Of a stretch of 64,000 nt of DNA, positions 43,010 to 53,199 are shown one piece after another. The notes beneath the pieces were generated by a model. That model ran no database searches. It was not told the origin of the DNA and saw nothing but the letters and a program-made list of their open reading frames with translations. This DNA comes from Asterella californica. Lineage: Eukaryota; Streptophyta; Marchantiopsida; Marchantiales; Aytoniaceae. The translations under genes were made by a program, and so were the position numbers. Location: positions 5,890,001 to 5,954,000 of the forward strand of contig JAYKYS010000018.1 of NCBI GenBank assembly GCA_036924285.1, written 5' to 3'. The stretch's first letter is position 1. Every line of letters starts with the position of its first letter.

Positions 43010-43800
43010 GGAAGTGCACACTCTTTGGCACATTCAAGGATGTTTTTCACGCCACCACGCATCTGAAAAATTTTGTGACAAGTCCGAACTTTGTCAATCA
43101 TGAATATTTTCTTTCGATACTCTTGATCAAGATTATGTTCTCAACCATGAGCGGTAATATCCTCGTCAATGCAACCTGCATAGACCCAACACTCACACTA
43201 AAGAAATCTGTTATCTTTGTACCTATTGTACAACTCTAGTAGAGCTCGAGCACCGTGATTCCCACCAGCAACTACGTATCTGTAAAATCACAAACATGAA
43301 ATATTAGTGAGTTGAAATTTATTAGAACCTGAACTATTTGTCAAACAACTAGAACGAATAGGAAATAGAAGCTTACCGGTAAATAGATTTGGCCTTGCTG
43401 AAATCTCACTCGTGTTTTTTAAGACATTATTCCGGAATAACTATAAATCTTTAACCACAAAAGGTGTAACCAAGCTCAATTGTTCTTCAAGTATAGAGTC
43501 TTGATGTTACTCACATGGATGTGGTCCACTTTATGGATCTGAATGCGACCATCGATAAAACATTATAGATTGAGTTCTGGAAACAAAAACTGTGTAACAT
43601 TAATGAAACAATTATGCTTTTGTACCTTACACTTGGAATACGATCTCTCTCTGCGAATCCTCTGGACAAAGAGTTGACATCATCAAAGTTTGCACTTCTC
43701 CTTGGTGGTTCTGGTGAGGACTTTCGGTTTCTTACTAGAAGTTAATCCTTGTACGAGAGGAGGATTTGAGTGACCAGTCTGTCCGAACTTGTACCATCAG
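43010..43800 (-). pseudogene. ParB-like domain relic fused upstream of the methyltransferase
   Basis: After an acceptor TTTTACAG at 43280-43287, the minus strand reads YVVAGGNHGARALLELYNRY, then CECWVYAG, EDITAHG, EHNLDQEYRKK and DKVRTCHK, with three nonsense codons. The GGNHxxRAL box followed by an (E)HN....E segment is what ParB/Srx-type nuclease domains show (G.HR..A, then ENl.R). Upstream exons end with clear donors: SRGFAERDRIPS|GTAAGG (about 43631) and GRIQIHKVDHIH|GTGAGT (about 43513). ParB-methylase fusions are known from phages and bacteria; this one has spliceosomal introns, so it belongs to a eukaryotic gene. Assignment rests on motif reading only. Confidence 0.5.
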
Positions 43801-44199
43801 TCAGTGAGTCATCTGGAGTGTTCTCAAGCAAGAGAGAAACAAAAGATAAAAGAGTGTTCTCAAGACCGGTGTGTTTTGATGCCTCAAGTGTCTGTCCTTA
43901 GAACAAATGGCTGAGATGTAGCAACTTCTTTGTATTTACTAGATTTTTTCTTTGGAACACCAGAACCAGAAGTTTTTGAGACATCTGCAGCCTCCTCACT
44001 GTGCTTCTTCTCTTTGAGCTTTAAGATAAGCTTCAAATCCGACCAGGCAAGGAGTCGACTATTTTCTCATTGTACTACGAGAGGAGTAAATTCCAAACAC
44101 CTGGTAACATCCGGTTGCTAAATTTTGTAAGCCAAGGAGCCAACTGCGACAACACAACAACTTTTAAAACAAAGTAGAAGGACCTTCACAAAGAAATAA

Positions 44200-44460
44200 T
44201 AAGTAAAGAACACATGGATTCATAAGAAATCAGTAATAATGTTATCTCTTTTGACGTCTTTCTCAAAGCATGAAGTTTCTCACGAAACGAGTCACTTTTT
44301 GACAACTCTTTTGGTCTTAGTCTAGTCAAACTTTTTTGAATCCACGTCGACAACTGCAAAGCTGTGAGGATCTCCAACGCAAAGGAAGATGCACAACTCT
44401 TTCTTGTCACGTAATGTCACATCGAATGAATCGTCGTCTTCATTCTCCGAAATGTATTAC
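44200..44460 (-). pseudogene. Probable N-terminal exon of the ParB-methylase relic
   Basis: A coding-like segment reads YISENEDDDSFDVTLRD, KKELCIFLCVGDPHSFAVV and DVDSKKFD before in-frame stops. It lies on the same strand directly upstream. Domain unknown. Confidence 0.35.
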
Positions 44461-44718
44461 CAAAGAGAAAAAATGAACTCCTTCGACCTTTAGAAGACTA
44501 GTGTGCTTGCAGAGGTACCAACTAAATAAACTCCGTGAAACCTCCGTAATGATAGAAGAGCTTCACAAGTCCTCTAAATACTTGTGCATATCTTCAACTT
44601 GACACACAAAGAAGCCATGTTTTGCATAAAATAACACCAGAAAAATTACATAAAGTTTTACCGAAAAATTAGCTTTTGACGTAAGAGTTGAGAAGCCTGT
44701 AGAGAGAAGTGGACAAGA

Positions 44719-44934
44719 GAAGTGATCGAGGGATCACTTCCCAAGTGAGGAAAAGGAGAAGTGATCATATGATCATTCACTCGGAGGACAAACGGATAAA
44801 GAGAAGGTCGGTTGAGAAGGAGGTGTGATCGTCCGACACATCTCATGAACGTCAAAGACAAAGGAGAAGTGATCGACCGATCACTTCTCACAAAAGTCAA
44901 AGATGAAGTAGAAGTGACCACCGGTATTTTCTAC
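44719..44934. repeat. Hairpin array with GTGATC cores
   Basis: Five palindromes at roughly 40-60 bp spacing: 44719-44740 (gaagtgatc stem, 4-base loop), 44762-44775 (tgatcatatgatca, perfect), about 44822-44844 (imperfect), 44864-44889 (12-bp stem, 2-base loop) and about 44908-44934 (imperfect). Spacers share agacaaaggaga-like sequence. It lies just upstream of the methyltransferase relic. Confidence 0.8.
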
Positions 44935-46099
44935 GGCGGAGCCAAAGACATAGTGGACGAAACGAAAAGAACATAAATACGGGATGTAGAAAAGCACTTT
45001 CTTGTTGCGGCTCAGCTGACCCCATGATTTGTGGTGCAACGAAGTAATGTGAACCTCTATACTAAAACTTTAACGCGTCAGAAATCTTTCATAGAGACGG
45101 TGAGGAGCTTCAAGAGTGGAGCGTGAGAAGTATCAAGAATGACAAGAGTTAGAGATCCTTAAATACCTGCTGTCAAATTTTACGGTTAGCGAAGTTAGAG
45201 GAGAACTTAAGTCTAACTACTTAAAAATGGAAGGAGACTTTAAGTTAAAGTTGAACAATAAAGTTTTTGAATATTCTCATTACACTGAGAAATCTTAATT
45301 AAATAACATAAAAACCACATTTAGCTTTACGCAAGATTTATAGCACAAGACTGACTTTAATACAAGTCACCTTTCATTTAACAATTTGTTCAAGAATTAA
45401 ATCTTGTCAGAGTCTCTTCCGAAATCTTAATCTCATCATTATATCTTGTCACTTTGTACTCAAAGTGTCAGCAATTAAAATTTGTAAGTGAGCAATTTTC
45501 CATACCCTCCATATTTCTTTTTTAAGCTCATATAATTAATACTTTTAGCTTTTTAATAATAACAAATGTAAACTTAATCACTTCGTTGAACTTCTGAGAG
45601 TCAGTTCATGGAAACAAGCAACCTTTACTTTGCAATCTCTCTATTATTTTCTGAGAGTCAGTTTATGGAAACAAGCAACCTTTACTTTGCAATCTCTCTA
45701 TTATTTTTTAAGTTCCAAAATTCCAAAATTAACACATTTAGTTTAATATTAATAATATATTAATCTTTGTAATCTAAACCCAGATTCACATTTTCATGTC
45801 ATTTTAATAGGTAAACATATAAATTTTGAAATGAAACTTCTTAAACAGGTTGCTTTCACCTCCTGCTCGTGTTTGATATTTTCAAATTCAGAAATTACAT
45901 GCCATGTCATCCTTTTTAAAAACACGTTCGTTAGATTCCTCATCGTCCAAACACACTCTTAATGAAAAACCTTTCAAACTTTCTAGACACTTGTCTTCAA
46001 ATATATTACCAATATTATATTATTTAAATGATTTTTGTAATTCTTTAGGTATTTCATGGATTTATTGTATAGATGAATAGTTTCAATATACCTTAAGTT
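44935..46099. other. AT-rich intergenic DNA
   Basis: Nothing coding recognised. It includes the 57-bp tandem duplication at 45593-45710. Confidence 0.45.
45593..45710. repeat. 57-bp tandem duplication
   Basis: Two adjacent copies of a unit beginning gagagtcagtt(c/t)atggaaa and ending ctctattatttt, differing at one or two bases. Confidence 0.93.
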
Positions 46100-46430
46100 C
46101 ACACAGAAGATACATGCTCATATACATATTTTCTGAATTTCCGGGAAAATATAAACTGCCGGCCGGGAAGGTGAGATAGATCCCGGTCGAGACCTTTCTT
46201 TGTATTATGGAGGAATATTAATTTTTAAGAATTCGAGGCCTACGAATGCCTAGGGATAAACAAAGACTTTTGTGCCCTCACTACTGCTACTCCCAAGTAA
46301 TTAACCAGAAGCCGCCTTTTGCAAATGCACACCTACTATATACCTAGATGGCATGATGGGATCTTCCCATCCGTTTGGTATCCATTGCGTCCCTCTCTTC
46401 AAGACAACATACCTAGATCAATACACCTAG
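46100..46430. repeat. Duplicated block D1, left of the HUH transposon
   Basis: It matches 58927-59255 in the same orientation. At 46430 the match stops and resumes at 49186 against 59256, which defines the ends of the transposon exactly. Confidence 0.93.
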
Positions 46431-46440
46431 TTTTAGGGTT

Positions 46441-46466
46441 CACGACTTCGTTGCATTATAGTCGTG
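46441..46466 (-). other. 3'-terminal stem-loop of the HUH transposon
   Basis: Stem CACGACT/AGTCGTG (7 bp) with a 12-base loop, ten bases from the element's 3' end in coding orientation. The loop repeats the element's 5'-terminal motif, as would be expected for a nickase that recognises both ends. Confidence 0.65.
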
Positions 46467-46744
46467 CCCACGTTTGTGGAATTTTTTCGCGTTTTATTTT
46501 TTGGGTTCAAGAATTATTTTTCTGCACAGGCCAATGACGGGCCGCTCTGACGGTGCGACTCTCTTTCTGCTGAACTCCAGCCGTGCGTTTTTTTGATTTT
46601 AGGGTTAAAACGGGTACGGTGACCCACGATACTTTATTTATACTGAGAAAAAACGGTGCACACAAGTCGTATTACAGACAGCATACTCTACACGGTTCGC
46701 TGTGTAACACAAGTAAGGTAATACACTATACTGCACTGCTCAAT

Positions 46745-48273
46745 CTAGGCTATACCCCTCTCATGTCCGGTGCTACGAGTCATCGCGTCGGTGAGAGGGA
46801 TGTACTCCGAAAGCTGCACACTAGTAAACATATCGGCATCCGCCTCAATGCCAGGACTCTCAGGATCGGTGCCCACGTCGTGCTGCTCTGGAACTGGTGG
46901 AAGCTGCACTCCTGCGTCCGTCTCCTCTTCGACACCGTCCTTCGCACTGTAGTATCTGCGGGAACAGTGAGGGCAGCGAGCACTTTCTCTAAAGAAGAAA
47001 ATATTGTCAATGTCACTTGGTGTAATATCTCCAGGCCTGAGAAACGAATTCCACAGCGAATCTGAACGGGACTTATGAATACCTGCCTGTGTGAGCCAAC
47101 GCGGAGATGCTGTGTACTTCCCAGATGCCAGCATCGCTCGTAAACATCGAGGCAAAGTATTTGAAAGGGGATTAGGGCTCTTATACCTGTTGTACTGTAA
47201 AGCTCGGGGCAGGATATTCAAGTAAGTTAACTCAACTCGATTCTTAGTGTCCGCGGCCCCCATCAACATAAACAACTCTCTGCCATCGTCAATCATAGCA
47301 TCAGTTACGTTCTTAGTTACAGCCTGGTGCTCCTGGTTCTCATCCTTTAGACAGTAGCCCACCATGCCAACAAAGGTATGGATACCTTTGTTGGTAAGCT
47401 GCTTAACGCAAATCTGTGCTCCTAGTGGCTTGTCCCTGTCCCAACCCAAGGCTTGAGAAATCCGCTTCTTCACCTGCACGGTCGATTTGCCATATATACA
47501 GATAACACCCTGAAAGTGCAGATGAAGCAGCGACCCACCCCTTTCAACAGAAAATATACCAGAAACACACTCTTTCTTCAAAAACTCGCAAACAACAGGA
47601 AAAAAACGAAGATCAAGGTCAGCACCAGTTGTACACACAGTAACAGAAACCTCTAGGCTGGGACGCTTAGCCCTTGCCTCTCGACGGAGAGACATCGCTG
47701 CAGAGGAAAATGCCGACAAATGACAACACTGTTCTCAAGGTCAACCTGAGTACAAACACAAGGGTGAGATTGAGTTCGATAAACTCCGTGCACGGTAGAT
47801 CTAAGAGAACCGTCAGCACGAGCAAAACAGGCAGGATAAGAGAACATGCGAAACCGCCTATCCTGCAAATACAGGTAAAAGTTATCCACAGAGTATGAGA
47901 AAAATCGAAATGGTCCAGCCAACCATTGCAAGGGAACATGATGCAACTCACAGGGATAACACGTTCTACCTATGACAACATAATCGAACTTAATCAAAAA
48001 GTCTGGAAGCTGCTGCGAAAACCCAAGCTGTAAGTAAATGTAACAGCGAGTCTTTTGCAACAACTCCTCCCCGAAAGAAATCATTGGAGTCTCAGACGAC
48101 AAGAGAGAAAAACGAGGGCTAGCACCACTCAGATCCAGAAACTCGAAGTCTGGACCTGAGATAACACCGGCCACTTCTTGGACAGTTTGTACTTGCTCTT
48201 CACTATCGACGGAACCAACAGCCTCCTCACTGTCGGGAACAGTCTCACAGTGGTCACTACTCCCACTCGACAT
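46745..48273 (-). CDS. Rep-type HUH endonuclease (transposase)
   Basis: The C-terminal exon (47697-46745, about 317 aa) carries the HUH motif in LLHLHFQG and, about 55 residues later, the tyrosine motif GYCLKD, which suits a single-tyrosine Rep-type nickase that cuts single-stranded DNA and links to its 5' end. A zinc-ribbon-like CPHC follows near the C terminus. No Walker A helicase motif is present. Upstream, an open frame from about 48273 (MSSGSS, acidic Ser/Glu-rich N terminus, then a region rich in aromatic residues and cysteines) overlaps in another frame. A strong acceptor TTTTCCTCTGCAG ends at 47698. A donor TTT|GTACTC at 47753 would give a 56-nt intron and a 490-aa protein in phase; a donor CCCT|GTGAGT at 47951 also fits the phase. 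A separate ORF of 324 aa from 47719 is the alternative. No stops interrupt the nuclease domain, so it may be active. Confidence 0.78.
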
Positions 48274-48869
48274 TTGCAAAGATGATAAAAACGCAGAAAC
48301 GCACCTGATACTCGAGCAGTGTCGAAAGCGGTACAGACATACCTCGTAGGAAGACACCAGCCGTGGACTCGCGCGCAGGAAAGCTGGCCAAAGGTACCCC
48401 ATACTGACGGTGGAAACTTACCCGTTCTCATCGGCATGCACTTCCGTGCAGAAAAGTCATAGCAAAACGAGCCAAATCAAATGATGGACCAACCAAGCGA
48501 AGACAATGCAGGACGATGGATGGTCCACCACACCGACAGCAGCCGATCGAGCAAGAACGAAGCGACCACGCGCAGAAGTCAAGAACCGAGGTTTCCGTTC
48601 TGCGATGCGAACAGTCTCCCTGCCATCGAGACCAGAGCACCACCGCGTGACACTTACGGCCTCCATCCAATCCCCGATCGAAGCACTTCCACCAACAACG
48701 ACCCACGGAGCACCTCCAGACAGCACGCAGGAAAAAACCACCCATCTCCAGGCACCGCACAGTTTGTCAGCAACAAAGACAAAGACAACAACAACGAATC
48801 AAAGCGTCCTTCAGCCATACCGGACTCCCAATCGATGCGAACAAAGAAGCGAAGAATAAATGAGAGCGA

Positions 48870-48898
48870 AAGCACGATCTTGCTGTGCGATCGTGCTT
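48870..48898. other. 10-bp perfect stem-loop in the HUH transposon
   Basis: Stem AAGCACGATC/GATCGTGCTT with a 9-base loop, in the untranslated 5' part of the element. Confidence 0.8.
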
Positions 48899-49028
48899 CT
48901 CCAAACTCGCCCGACTCGCAGACTCGCCAACTTAGAGACAAATGCCCTAACTCGCCCCGCTGAAAATGCCTTAACGCCATCCGTGTGCGCGGCCGCCCTT
49001 TTTCGCAACAACAACAAAGTCACCTGCT

Positions 49029-49060
49029 CGCGTATTAATGCCTTCACGTCTTAATACGCG
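49029..49060. other. 10-bp perfect stem-loop near the 5' end of the HUH transposon
   Basis: Stem CGCGTATTAA/TTAATACGCG with a loop of about 11 bases. The flanks on both sides read gcgcg(g/a)ccgc + c(c/t)cttttt, so the stem sits inside a local direct repeat. It could serve as the origin recognised by the encoded nuclease. Confidence 0.6.
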
Positions 49061-49185
49061 CGACCGCTCTTTTTTCAAAAACCTATCTAACCCCCCTCTA
49101 CGCGCGGCCCACCAACCCAGAAGCAGCCGCACTCGCCGCTTGGCGTTATCCGGCCCCCGGCCGAAAGTGCGCCTTCGATGCATAT

Positions 49186-50960
49186 TAACTGGATAATGAT
49201 GAAGTTACAGGCGATCTGAGACATCTGGATCGGACTTGCTTCAGCTGGAGAATGGACTGCTTGAGCTGTTTATGCAGACTCTGCCTTAATAAGACCACTG
49301 TCCCACGTAGTTGCCTGATGGGTTATAGCTGCTAACCACGAATATGGTACCATTGGCACTTTTAGTTTAGTGTTAAAAATGTTTTGAGAGAAACAAAGGT
49401 TGCATTTGAGACCTTTGAATTCTTAAACGCCAAACCACATTTGGGAAAGCAAATGGTGACATTTTGAATTTGAAACTACCTGGGCATGTTGCACTCCTCG
49501 TAAGTGTATGTATAATATTCTCCAGTTTGCAACTCGGATAACATTTCATCGAAGCAATATATGTTGTGGTGAAATAAAGTCCATTTGTCCACGCATGTGC
49601 TTCCCAAAGCTTCTATGTTTTCAAACTTGGCAAACACCAATCACATGGTATATAGTAATTATATAATTTCAAGAAATCAAATACAGAAATTACTTTCTAT
49701 TATTCGACTAATTTTTAATATATAATATTCAATTATAATTCTATAACTAAATTTCGGTGGCGGATTTCTAAGAATTTCATATCCCATTGGCATATGGAAA
49801 CCTTGAGGATCATACATGATGAGTTTAGGAACAGTTTGAGGGTTGGTAGAAATAAAAAAAATTTATGTTAGTTTAAGCAAGCCTTAAAAACCAAACGGGC
49901 AAACAAAAAAACAGATCTTCAGTTAAATCATTTTGTGTGGGCTGTCCTCCCTCCTAGGGCTTTTGCTATGATCTCTAATTGCAAGATGACATATTGTTCT
50001 CCTAGTTCTTTTATTTCATTTTCTCCAAAAAGCAGGTTGGACAATCAAAATATTCCTAAATAGATTCCAGACTTATCATTTGCTACCTAATAATTTTACA
50101 ATTTGCAGGAATGAGTTTTTGATGCTATTAGACACCACCATTCTATTTATGATATTCTTTTGAGACCAGAGCAGATTAAATTCATTATTAAAATATGGGC
50201 ATAAGATTCTTTTAATCCAACCGTCCACGTCATATATCATACTGTATATAACATACATATAAATTTCATCAAGATCTAACAGGCTGAACTTTTTCAAACA
50301 AGATAAATTATATATTTCAAAATGGTTATGCCTTCTCACAACACTCTCTACACTAATTCTTCATTGAAAATTGGAGTATTCTTTATAATATACACCTAAA
50401 TCCCAAACTTTCTTCAAATATTACTGTGCTGACGGTTGATTTCAACTGAAGGTGAAAGTTATCAAAAGGCATGTGAACATACCAATGCATCCATGGGTGA
50501 TTTCTCTCCGTTTGAAACCGTCATAGTTGCATCTTTAGCCGAAATGACAAAAATGATCAAATAACAAAATACCAACCAAGATGAGATAAGACAAACATGA
50601 ATCTTCATATGATGCTTCTAAAACATAATAGAGCTCCAAGCATGATCCAAGATTCCACAAATCCATCCACCGCATCCTACATTTCTAGGCATCAGCAGTA
50701 CGGTATGCAAACAGAAATATTTAGAACTTAAGTTTATCAACTTGGATAGATGGGTTTGTCTTTGTTGATCAACGTTCCCCGACGAACTCAGGTGAGAACA
50801 AGTGTCTTGTTATTTTTAAAGATACAAAAATTATAATTTGGAATTTTTATCTTAGTGTTAATAATGTTTTGAGAGAAACTTAGGGTGCATTAGAAGCATT
50901 TGAAGCTCCAATAACAATTGGAATGACAAACGTTGACATTTTTAGTTGAAACTTTCTTGG
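49186..50960. repeat. Duplicated block D1, right of the HUH transposon
   Basis: It matches 59256-60650 with some deletions (about 50130-50470 lacks a counterpart at 60155). It is mostly AT-rich non-coding DNA. It begins with a fragment of a PR-1 3' end. Confidence 0.88.
49308..49353 (-). pseudogene. PR-1-like C-terminal fragment
   Basis: About 15 codons of the CAP2 end (FVV.SYNPSGN) on the minus strand. The cysteine codon has become Ser and the stop codon has been lost. Homology ends abruptly after the atggtacca segment. Confidence 0.7.
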
Positions 50961-50974
50961 CAGGTTGCCCAATC

Positions 50975-51895
50975 CAACTTCCAAACTCAAAGAATCATTT
51001 TTCCATAGTTTTTCTCCAATAGTTAAAAAATGATCATTTAAAATTCCAATTTATTATAACTAGATGTGTAAGTTCAGAGTATCAAAAGTCCAAGAATGCA
51101 TAACCAAATTTCTAAGTCGCGTTTGAAAATCCAAACCAAGACACAAGCAATATGATCATTTTTAATTCTTCTGTGCATATTATTATTCTAATATATAATA
51201 TATACTTTTTATAAATCTATAATATATCTGTAATATTCTGTAATAATAAATATTAATCTCCTGTTGGTACATAGAATAAATATCAACTTCTACGCATCCA
51301 AAAAAGAAGAAAAATCTACAACATATATAGAAACTAGTTAAATCATCACAACAATCTAGACAAATATGTTAGTGTTAGAAATACTATTGGTTCTACAATT
51401 CTATTGAACCACAATCTACTAATGTGGTTCTAGAGAAATCGTAGTAGAGCGCAACATTCATTACTTGATGATAAAGTTCCAGTCTCACCAGTTCACCATG
51501 TAGGGTACCGCTGAGAGGAGTAAGAACTACATCAAACTCAAGCAAGATAGAACACTTGCGCATACCATAATGCATATTCATTCCTGAAAAGATAATCTGT
51601 TATATATGTGGTCAACGATCAACATAATTTTGGAGTCGTAAGAGGTAAGCATTACATATTTTTTTGAAATTAATAAACAAACTTGAAAAAATTATACAAT
51701 TGTAGAACTGGAGTTCATTACGTAACAATACTGACTAACTAGCTTTACATCTATACTGGTAATGCTTTCTTTGTACCCTTGTAACATATTCTACAGCATT
51801 TTCGTAATCATCACAATGGAACACATCTTTTTTTCCTAAAAATCCAAGAAATGTTGCATATTTCTACCATTATGGGTATGTCACTATGTCTCATT
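50975..51895. repeat. Repeat R1, copy 2 (inverted relative to 24186-24985)
   Basis: Reverse complement of 24186-24985 with moderate divergence plus extra sequence. The frame corresponding to 24212-24439 is broken here. Confidence 0.72.
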
Positions 51896-52960
51896 AGTGT
51901 CAAATTAGCTCTAATCATATATCAACTATAGTTAGCTCTTCTATCCCAAATCATAAACAACTTGGTTATGCTGCAAATGATTGAGTGGCTGCATATACAT
52001 CATCATCAATACCTGTTTGGACTACTGTAAAGATCCATTCTACTCGAGAGACTCAACAAACAGAGAAATGCCAAGAACAAGACCAGATGCTTCAACAACG
52101 TGCAGCTTGTGACTGAACCTATCCAGTTGAAGAACCACAGATGGTGCCCACCGCTAAGGGACTGTTAGAAGGACAGCGGATGCAACACAGAAGAAATATA
52201 GAAGATAGTCAAAACATGCGTGAACTGACACGAGGACAAGAATAAGGAATGTGAGCTCCTCATGATCTTTTGGACCTAGTTGGTGGACCTCTACCTTCTA
52301 GATCAGACGACCAACCCCTCAAGCGGAGTGGTCAAAATGTAGAGACAACAAAACCGTCTGTTGTATAGAAAGATGAAGCTTAATATGATCGTTGATGATC
52401 CTCATCGACGATGGAAAGGTCCCAAAGTCAAACGCAGCAGATCTTACGGGTCTATCTAGGAAAAATATGATCACCTTGATGTGACAGTAATTGTCATCAA
52501 TTAAGACTCAAGCCCTTTCAAAGGAGACCATCAGATCGTGAGGATTAGTGATCACCAATTGTAGTTCCCAACATCTATTGACCTCAAGGATCTGACATCC
52601 ATGGGTCTGACATATTGAGCAAAAGATGTTTATTTCCTCGTGTGAGACCTTTGAACCAGGATCACCCCACCATCGTGGAGAGAGAAAGCAATAGGCAGCA
52701 GATATTACAAATCGATAGGTGCGAGTGCTGACGCTTGATGAAACGACTCAGAGAGAGAAGAACCAACCGGGTCACCATGATAGTCGTACTCATTCTCTGG
52801 TGATAGTTTCTAAGGACGTGAGCTTCAACGAGAGACAAGCGGGATGAGAGAGCGATGCAGATGAACAAGGAAAGTTTTAAACCCACTCTTTTGTCCAATA
52901 CTAGAGATATAGATGTAAGACATTCATCTTGCATAGTCAGAGAAAAGAACACATCATAAG
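51896..52960. repeat. Repeat R3, copy 1 (inverted partner 62290-63175)
   Basis: Matches the reverse complement of 62290-63175 (for example caccccaccatcgtggagag near 52665). Gln-rich translated segments such as QEQD.MLQQRAACD recur on both copies and could be the remains of a gag or similar protein; not assigned. Confidence 0.65.
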
Positions 52961-52969
52961 TGTATGACC

Positions 52970-53199
52970 TTCAATTGTTCAACCCTCGATTAGATTTATA
53001 TTTGACCCCAGCACTCACATATGATTTTTTTATGGAAGATTGACAGTTCAACAAAACACATGTAAGACGAGTACGTTCCTAAGGTGCAGAAATTAGGACG
53101 AGAGTTTAGACGATCGACCTCTTCGAAAGCAAGATATGATGAGCGATTTTGTTTAGTGATGATTGCAATTGTGCTTCTGGATCTATTCGTCACTAGATG
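52970..53199. repeat. Repeat R2, copy 2
   Basis: Partner of 33836-34075. Confidence 0.7.

Larger units (their letters stand above)
46431..49185 (-). mobile_element. HUH-endonuclease DNA transposon (replitron-like)
   Basis: A 2755-bp insertion, defined by comparison with the uninterrupted paralogue at 59255/59256 (cctag|taactgg). There is no target duplication beyond at most one ambiguous T. It is GC-richer than its surroundings. It encodes a Rep-type HUH nuclease on the minus strand and carries stem-loops at 46441-46466, 48870-48898 and 49029-49060. In coding orientation the 5' end is ATATGCATCGAAGG, and a close copy, ATAATGCAACGAAG, forms the loop of the stem-loop about 10 bp from the 3' end. 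No terminal inverted repeats, no helicase and no LTR were seen. Replitrons are a described group of eukaryotic HUH transposons; membership is inferred. Confidence 0.8.

Noticed and set aside
44719..44934. CRISPR or transcription terminators
   Set aside because: The hairpins have no T-tracts, differ in sequence, and lie in eukaryotic non-coding DNA.
46431..46440. Telomere-type repeat (ttttagggtt)
   Set aside because: A single unit only; another ttttaggg occurs near 46600 by chance.
46745..47697. Integrated geminivirus or other CRESS-DNA virus Rep
   Set aside because: The HUH and tyrosine motifs are shared with those viruses, but no superfamily-3 helicase, capsid gene or nonanucleotide origin is present, and the insertion has its own defined ends.
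48428..49183. Open frames on both strands in the GC-rich 5' part of the HUH transposon
   Set aside because: Several overlapping frames with no domain and no agreement on a start; probably compositional.
46431..49185. Helitron
   Set aside because: No 5' TC / 3' CTRR ends, no insertion between A and T, and no helicase domain; the nuclease has one clear tyrosine motif rather than the Helitron pair.
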